Source of the DNA: Paracoccus sp. IB05
GTDB lineage: Bacteria > Pseudomonadota > Alphaproteobacteria > Rhodobacterales > Rhodobacteraceae
DNA: 64,000 nt
Direction of reading: 5' to 3'
Assembly: GCF_016405985.1 (NCBI RefSeq)
Contig: NZ_JAEFCF010000018.1
Span: forward strand, 29,692 to 93,691
Shown one piece after another: positions 59,814 through 64,000 of this stretch (its first letter is position 1; each line of letters begins with the position of its first letter). Position numbers and translations under genes: made by a program. Under the pieces are notes generated by a model. It did not search any database, was not told where the DNA came from, and saw only the letters and a list, made by a program, of their open reading frames with translations.

Positions 59814-62800
59814 ATGGCACAGTTTTTCATCACCCGCCCGGTCTTCGCCTGGGTTCTCGCGATCATCACCATGCTGTTCGGCAGCTGGTCGCTCTGGAAC
59901 CTGCCGATCGAGCAATATCCCGATATCGCGCCGATCCGCATCAGCGTGACCGCGACCTATCCCGGAGCCTCGGCCGAGGCGACCGAGAACTCCGTCACCT
60001 CGGTGATCGAAGATGCGATGACCGGGCTCGACGGACTTTTGTTCATGACCTCAAGCTCTTCGGCCAGCGGGCGCAGCCGGGTCGAGCTGGTTTTCAACGA
60101 CACGGTGACGGCGGACCAGGCGCAGAACCAGGTGCAGAACAAGGTCGCGCTGGCGGAATCCGGTCTGCCACTGGTGGTGCGCGAACGCGGCACCGAAGTT
60201 CAGCGCGCCGGGGAAAGCTCGCTGATGGTGGGGGCGCTGGTCTCGCGCGACAACCGCTATTCGACGCTGCAACTGGGCGATCTGACGACGCAGATGGTCG
60301 AGGATGCGGTGCTCCGGGTCGACGGGGTCGGCTCGATCGACAGTTTCTCATCGGGCTTTGCGATGCGGGTCTGGCTGGATCCGATGAAGATGGCCGAATT
60401 CCAGATCACGCCCGGCGATGTCACCGCCGCGATTGCCGATCAGAATTCCACTGTTTCGGTCGGAGCGCTTGGCGCGGATCCGGCGGTGCCAGGGCAGCAG
60501 CTGACCGTGGCGCTCTCATCACAGACGCAGCTGACCGGGGTCGATCAGTTCGCGCAGATCCGGCTCAGGGTCGAAGAAGGCGGCGGCGAAGTGCTGCTGG
60601 GCGATGTTGCCACAATCGAGATCGGCCAGACGAGCTATGGCCGTTCGGCGCTTTTCAACGGCGCCAATGCGGCCGGCTTTTCGGTGACGCTGGCCACAGG
60701 TGCGAATGCCGTCGAGACCGCGAAACGGGTGCGCGAGACGCTTTCTGGCCTGCAAAGCGCCCTGCCCGAAGGGGTCGAGGTTGCCTATCCGTTCGACACC
60801 TCGCCCTTCATCGAGGAATCGATCCAGACCGTCTGGAAGACGCTGGCCGAAGCGGTGGCACTTGTGTTCATCGTCATCCTGATCTTCCTGCAAAGCTGGC
60901 GCGCAACCATCATCCCGGTGATCGCCATTCCGGTGGTGCTTCTGGGCACCTTCGGGGTGCTCTCGGGGCTTGGCTATTCGATCAACACGCTGACCATGTT
61001 CGCCATGGTGCTGGCGATCGGTCTCCTGGTCGATGACGCGATCGTGGTGGTCGAGAATGTCGAAAGCCAGCTGGAGCATGAGCCGGGGCTGGATGCGGTA
61101 AGCGCCACGCGCCGGTCGATGGGCCAGATCTCATCAGCCCTGGTCGGGATCGTGCTGGTCCTGTCTTCGGTCTTTCTGCCGATGGCCTTCATGACGGGCT
61201 CGACAGGGGTGATCTACCGACAGTTTTCGATCACGATCATCTCGGCCATGGTCCTGTCGCTGGCCGTGGCCCTGATCCTGTCTCCCACGATGTGTGCGGC
61301 GCTTTTGAAACCGCGCGCGCATGACGGCGGCAACTGGTTCGCCCGTAAGTTCAACCAGGGCATGGCCAAAGTGACGCGCGGCTATGGCCATGCCGCCGGG
61401 CTGGCCATGCGCTGGCCCTTTCTTGTCCTGCTTGTGCTCTGCGCGATCAGCTGGGGCTCGGTCCAGCTGTTTCGCCAGCTGCCGTCGTCTTTTGTCCCGC
61501 AGGAGGATCAGGGCGTGATGATGGTGCAGTTGCGCCTTGTCGAAGGTTCGACCACCTCGCAGACCCGTGCAGTGACCGAAGAAGTCGTTGACTGGCTGAT
61601 GGAGGAGGAAGGCGCGACCGTTGACACTGTGATGACCGCGCTTGGCTTTACCTGGGGCGGAGGCGGGCCGAATACCGCCATGCTTTATATCAGGCTGAAA
61701 CCTTTTGCCGAACGCCCCGGCCTGTCTGCCTCCCGGCTGGAGCGCGTCGCCAATGCCCATTTCAACGGCCATCGCGCCGGCAATATCACCTTTTCCCAGC
61801 CACCGGCGATCCAGGGGGTCGGCAGTTCCGCCGGTATTTCCTTCTATCTGATCGATCAGGCAGGTCAGGGCCAGGCCGCAATGGAAGAAGCCGCAATGCT
61901 TCTGGCCACGCGCGCCCAGGAGGCCGGTATCGCCTCGGGCTTTCGCGGCCACGAGCCGAGCCGGCGCCCCGCTTTGCGCCTCGATGTCGACCAAAGCCGC
62001 GCCCGGGCGATGGGGCTCACGGTCTCCGAGGTGAATGCCATGCTCTCGGTGATCTTCTCGGGCCGGGAAGTAAACGATTTCGAACTCGGGGCCGAGCTGC
62101 GGCCGGTGATCGTCCAGGGGGCCGCCGAATGGCGGATGCAGCCCGAGGATGTGACCGTGTGGCATGCAAGGAACCGCGCCGGCGAGATGGTGCCCTTTGC
62201 CAGTTTCATGACCCAGACCTGGTCCGAAAACTCCCCCACGCTGAACCGCTATGGCGGCACACGGGCGATCTCGGTCTCGGCCAATCCGGGTGAGGGCATT
62301 TCGACCGGCGCGGCGATGGCGGGGCTCGAGGCCCTGCTGGAAGATATTCCCGGCTACAGCATCGCCTGGACCGGCCTTTCCTATCAGGAGCGGCTTTCGG
62401 GGAACCAGGCGCCGATCCTCTTCGCCATGTCGGCACTCGTGGTGTTCCTGTCGCTGGCCGCGCTTTATGAAAGCTGGTCGGTCCCGTTTTCGGTGATGCT
62501 GGCGGTGCCGGTGGGCATTCTTGGCGCGCTTGTTGCGGCCTGGGGGTTCGGGCAGTCGAATGACGTCTATTTCAAAGTGGGTCTCTTGACGACCATCGGC
62601 CTTGCCGCGCGCAACGCGATCCTGATCGTCGAATTCGCCGAGGCGCGACGAAAACAGGGGATGGAGTTGCTGGCCGCCACCCGTTCCGCCGCCGAAGCCC
62701 GGCTGCGGCCGATCCTGATGACCTCTTTCGCCTTTGCCCTTGGGGTGCTGCCCCTCGCGCTCGCCTCCGGCGCAGGTGCGGCAGCGCAGCATGCCATCGG

Positions 62801-62909
62801 GATCGGGGTATTGGGCGGCATGGTCGCCTCGACGGTGATCGCCCTCTTCATGGTCCCCGCGCTTTACGTGCTGGTGTTGCGGCTGAGTGGCCGCCCTGTT
62901 CAGCCCTGA
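59814..62909 (+). CDS. RND multidrug efflux permease (AcrB/MexB family, HAE1)
   Basis: A 1031-residue pump, normal length. The N-terminal FFITRPVFAWVLAIITM, the TM4 proton-relay pair Asp-Asp in GLLVDDAIVVVENV and both porter domains are visible. In TM10, AcrB has Lys940 in GLSAKNAILIVEF; here the text is GLAARNAILIVEF, so the lysine is Arg. The ATG at 59814 follows the adaptor stop closely; an earlier in-frame start at 59751 lies inside the adaptor gene. No TolC-like gene follows, so it probably uses a shared channel. Confidence 0.92.
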   Translation: MAQFFITRPVFAWVLAIITMLFGSWSLWNLPIEQYPDIAPIRISVTATYPGASAEATENSVTSVIEDAMTGLDGLLFMTSSSSASGRSRVELVFNDTVTADQAQNQVQNKVALAESGLPLVVRERGTEVQRAGESSLMVGALVSRDNRYSTLQLGDLTTQMVEDAVLRVDGVGSIDSFSSGFAMRVWLDPMKMAEFQITPGDVTAAIADQNSTVSVGALGADPAVPGQQLTVALSSQTQLTGVDQFAQIRLRVEEGGGEVLLGDVATIEIGQTSYGRSALFNGANAAGFSVTLATGANAVETAKRVRETLSGLQSALPEGVEVAYPFDTSPFIEESIQTVWKTLAEAVALVFIVILIFLQSWRATIIPVIAIPVVLLGTFGVLSGLGYSINTLTMFAMVLAIGLLVDDAIVVVENVESQLEHEPGLDAVSATRRSMGQISSALVGIVLVLSSVFLPMAFMTGSTGVIYRQFSITIISAMVLSLAVALILSPTMCAALLKPRAHDGGNWFARKFNQGMAKVTRGYGHAAGLAMRWPFLVLLVLCAISWGSVQLFRQLPSSFVPQEDQGVMMVQLRLVEGSTTSQTRAVTEEVVDWLMEEEGATVDTVMTALGFTWGGGGPNTAMLYIRLKPFAERPGLSASRLERVANAHFNGHRAGNITFSQPPAIQGVGSSAGISFYLIDQAGQGQAAMEEAAMLLATRAQEAGIASGFRGHEPSRRPALRLDVDQSRARAMGLTVSEVNAMLSVIFSGREVNDFELGAELRPVIVQGAAEWRMQPEDVTVWHARNRAGEMVPFASFMTQTWSENSPTLNRYGGTRAISVSANPGEGISTGAAMAGLEALLEDIPGYSIAWTGLSYQERLSGNQAPILFAMSALVVFLSLAALYESWSVPFSVMLAVPVGILGALVAAWGFGQSNDVYFKVGLLTTIGLAARNAILIVEFAEARRKQGMELLAATRSAAEARLRPILMTSFAFALGVLPLALASGAGAAAQHAIGIGVLGGMVASTVIALFMVPALYVLVLRLSGRPVQP

Positions 62910-63238
62910 GTTTCCTGGACGCCTTGCCTGTGTTCGTGACCGGTCCACGATCGTGTCCTGCCTGTTGCCTCGTCTTACATTGGGTCGCACAACACAGCCG
63001 GAGCCGATTGCGGTGCGGGACTGGCCGGCGGTAAATGGCCATGCCGTGTTGGATCTGGCGACGACCAGTCACAACCACGCTTTCGAGACTTGAACCGCCT
63101 AGCACCGCCGGTGACCCGGGTCCAATTGCAATATGCCATCTCAGGCTTCCAACGCTGGTCGGAGGATCTTCCCGGAGATACCTCTATGCGATGTCCTTCA
63201 CGCTGGCGAGCCGCCGTGAAGTGGTGAGGCTCGGCTCT
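62910..63238. other. 329-bp region without recognisable gene
   Basis: Between the efflux pump and the KAP fragment no frame on either strand has coding character. Nothing repeat-like or promoter-like stood out. It may hold remains of the rest of the KAP gene or an older insertion. Confidence 0.45.
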
Positions 63239-63679
63239 TCACGTGATCCACAGGCACCGCTGGCCTCCCAGCTTCGCCTCGATCGCGAGATGCCGTGCGA
63301 TCTTGAGCCAATCGATCCGCCGGAAGATGTCTGTTACGGCAATGCCGGCCTGGGTAAGTAGGGGACGCTTTTCGATAAGCCCTGTGAGGATGCCCTCGAT
63401 TAGCGCAAGCTTGGCATCCTCAAATCCTTGAAAGCGCCATCCGTTGAACTTGATGCAGAGCACGTCCTTATTGGAACTGAGGCCGCTTTCGATCATTTCC
63501 AGGATGCTAGACTTTCCAGCACCCCAGTCGCCGTGAACACCAATGGTCACTGCGCGCTCGGGTTTCTCGCGTAGCAGCTCAATGATTGTTTTCGATATCG
63601 CCCCGTTGTTGAGGAGTGAGCTACCCGCCGAAAATCGGACAGTGACGGAATCTACGATCTGAAGTCTGCTGATCCCCAA
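63239..63679 (-). pseudogene. KAP-family P-loop NTPase fragment
   Basis: A 146-codon frame with the KAP N-terminal signature: GVHGDWGAGKSSILEMIESGL (Walker A) and IKFNGWRFQGFEDAKLALIEGIL. Full KAP NTPases are several hundred residues, so the stop at 63239 leaves only the N-terminal part. The first ~20 codons (63617-63679) appear to be insertion-sequence DNA read through. The gene is thus damaged at both ends. KAP proteins occur in some defence and mobile loci. Confidence 0.7.
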
Positions 63680-64000
63680 GACGAGGAGATCAGGACATGT
63701 CGAAACGCAGGAACCACGATGCGGCGTTCAAGGCGCGGGTGGCGCTGGAGGCCGTGAAGGGAGAAGGCACGGTGTCGGAACTGGCCGCCGAATATGGCGT
63801 GCATCCGACGATGATCCATCAATGGAAGCGGTCACTGCTGGAGGGTGCCGCAGGCATCTTCGAACGCGGTGGCAAGGCCGCTGTGGCGGCGGAGGTTGCC
63901 GAAGAAACGGTCCGTGACCTGCACGCCAAGCTCGGAGAGCTGGCCGTCGCCAACGATCCTCCGCAGGGCTTTCGCGGCCCCACTGGGGCCACGGTCCCTG
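63617..64000 (+). mobile_element. left end of an IS3-family element (runs off the window)
   Basis: DNA beginning TGAGCTACCCGCCGAAAATC at 63617 looks like an IS3-family terminal repeat, directly abutting the KAP sequence and followed 80 bases later by a transposase OrfA start. The boundary is an inference, since the right end and target duplication are outside the window. Confidence 0.6.
63697..64000 (+). CDS. IS3-family transposase OrfA (partial, 3' end outside window)
   Basis: The first 101 codons are visible: MSKRRNHDAAFKARVALEAV, an HTH reading LAAEYGVHPTMIHQWKRSLLEG and the leucine-zipper-like ETVRDLHAKLGELAVAND. GAGGAG lies upstream of the ATG. After AND the usual FLSRKLKPW ending is absent and the frame reads PPQGFRGPTGATVP, so the element is altered or joined to other DNA near 63957. 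Confidence 0.85.
   Translation, partial: MSKRRNHDAAFKARVALEAVKGEGTVSELAAEYGVHPTMIHQWKRSLLEGAAGIFERGGKAAVAAEVAEETVRDLHAKLGELAVANDPPQGFRGPTGATVP

Noticed and set aside
1..64000. CRISPR arrays, tRNA or rRNA genes, prophage
   Set aside because: No regularly spaced direct repeats, no cloverleaf-like stretches and no phage structural genes were seen on reading through.

Overview
The window is high-GC bacterial DNA with short intergenic gaps, strong AGGAGG-type ribosome sites, many ATGA stop/start overlaps and gene families typical of Rhodobacterales-type Alphaproteobacteria (sulfolactate/DHPS catabolism, paired GlpS/GlpT-like ATPases, more than one rpoN). No tRNA, rRNA or CRISPR array was seen. 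It reads as a catabolic part of a chromosome or megaplasmid, with decayed stretches at 25-26.9 kb and an insertion-sequence junction at the right end.

Left block (1-18.3 kb): a soluble di-iron monooxygenase operon of the propane/Mim type runs on the minus strand (prmA-prmB-prmC-prmD, then a secondary alcohol dehydrogenase, an amidohydrolase, a MIP18/DUF59 protein, a GroEL-like chaperonin and a second alcohol dehydrogenase). It starts from a near-perfect sigma54 promoter at 11085-11099 with an array of TGTAAC/GTTACA sites upstream. To its right are five genes I do not recognise apart from a WD40-type propeller, then a second-type rpoN and an AcoR/DhaR-like activator that lacks the GAFTGA loop. 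The tail of another sigma54 activator lies at the left edge. The block looks like a self-contained alkane/alcohol/ketone oxidation module with its own sigma factor and folding helper.

Middle block (18.4-31.4 kb): an alcohol dehydrogenase is co-transcribed with a GlpSTPQV-like ABC importer whose two ATPases are degenerate in complementary ways. This is followed by a frameshifted acyl-CoA dehydrogenase-like pseudogene, a decayed stretch, a DUF924 protein, an SDR/LysR divergent pair, a Pit phosphate transporter and a Nudix hydrolase.

Right block (31.6-57.3 kb): an organosulfonate island. slcC-comC interconvert sulfolactate enantiomers, suyAB desulfonates sulfolactate to pyruvate and sulfite, and a YeiH/SuyZ-type exporter removes the oxyanion; a GntR/UTRA regulator sits divergent. 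hpsN with SDR and MDR partners oxidises dihydroxypropanesulfonate (DHPS) to sulfolactate, with a TauABC-like transporter and a LacI regulator whose likely operators lie before both units. Between them is a nine-gene minus-strand operon: a four-subunit succinate-dehydrogenase-like complex, a two-subunit class I fumarase-like hydratase, a second YeiH exporter, a NIPSNAP protein and a YihU-like reductase. A second sulfonate-type ABC transporter and a TauE-like permease lie next to it. I propose that this operon oxidises and then hydrates a sulfonated dicarboxylate such as sulfosuccinate, so that sulfite falls off. This is the most likely undescribed system in the window.

Right edge (57.9-64 kb): a VanZ-like protein, an RND efflux pair without an outer-membrane factor, and a KAP P-loop ATPase fragment cut by an IS3-family element that runs off the window.
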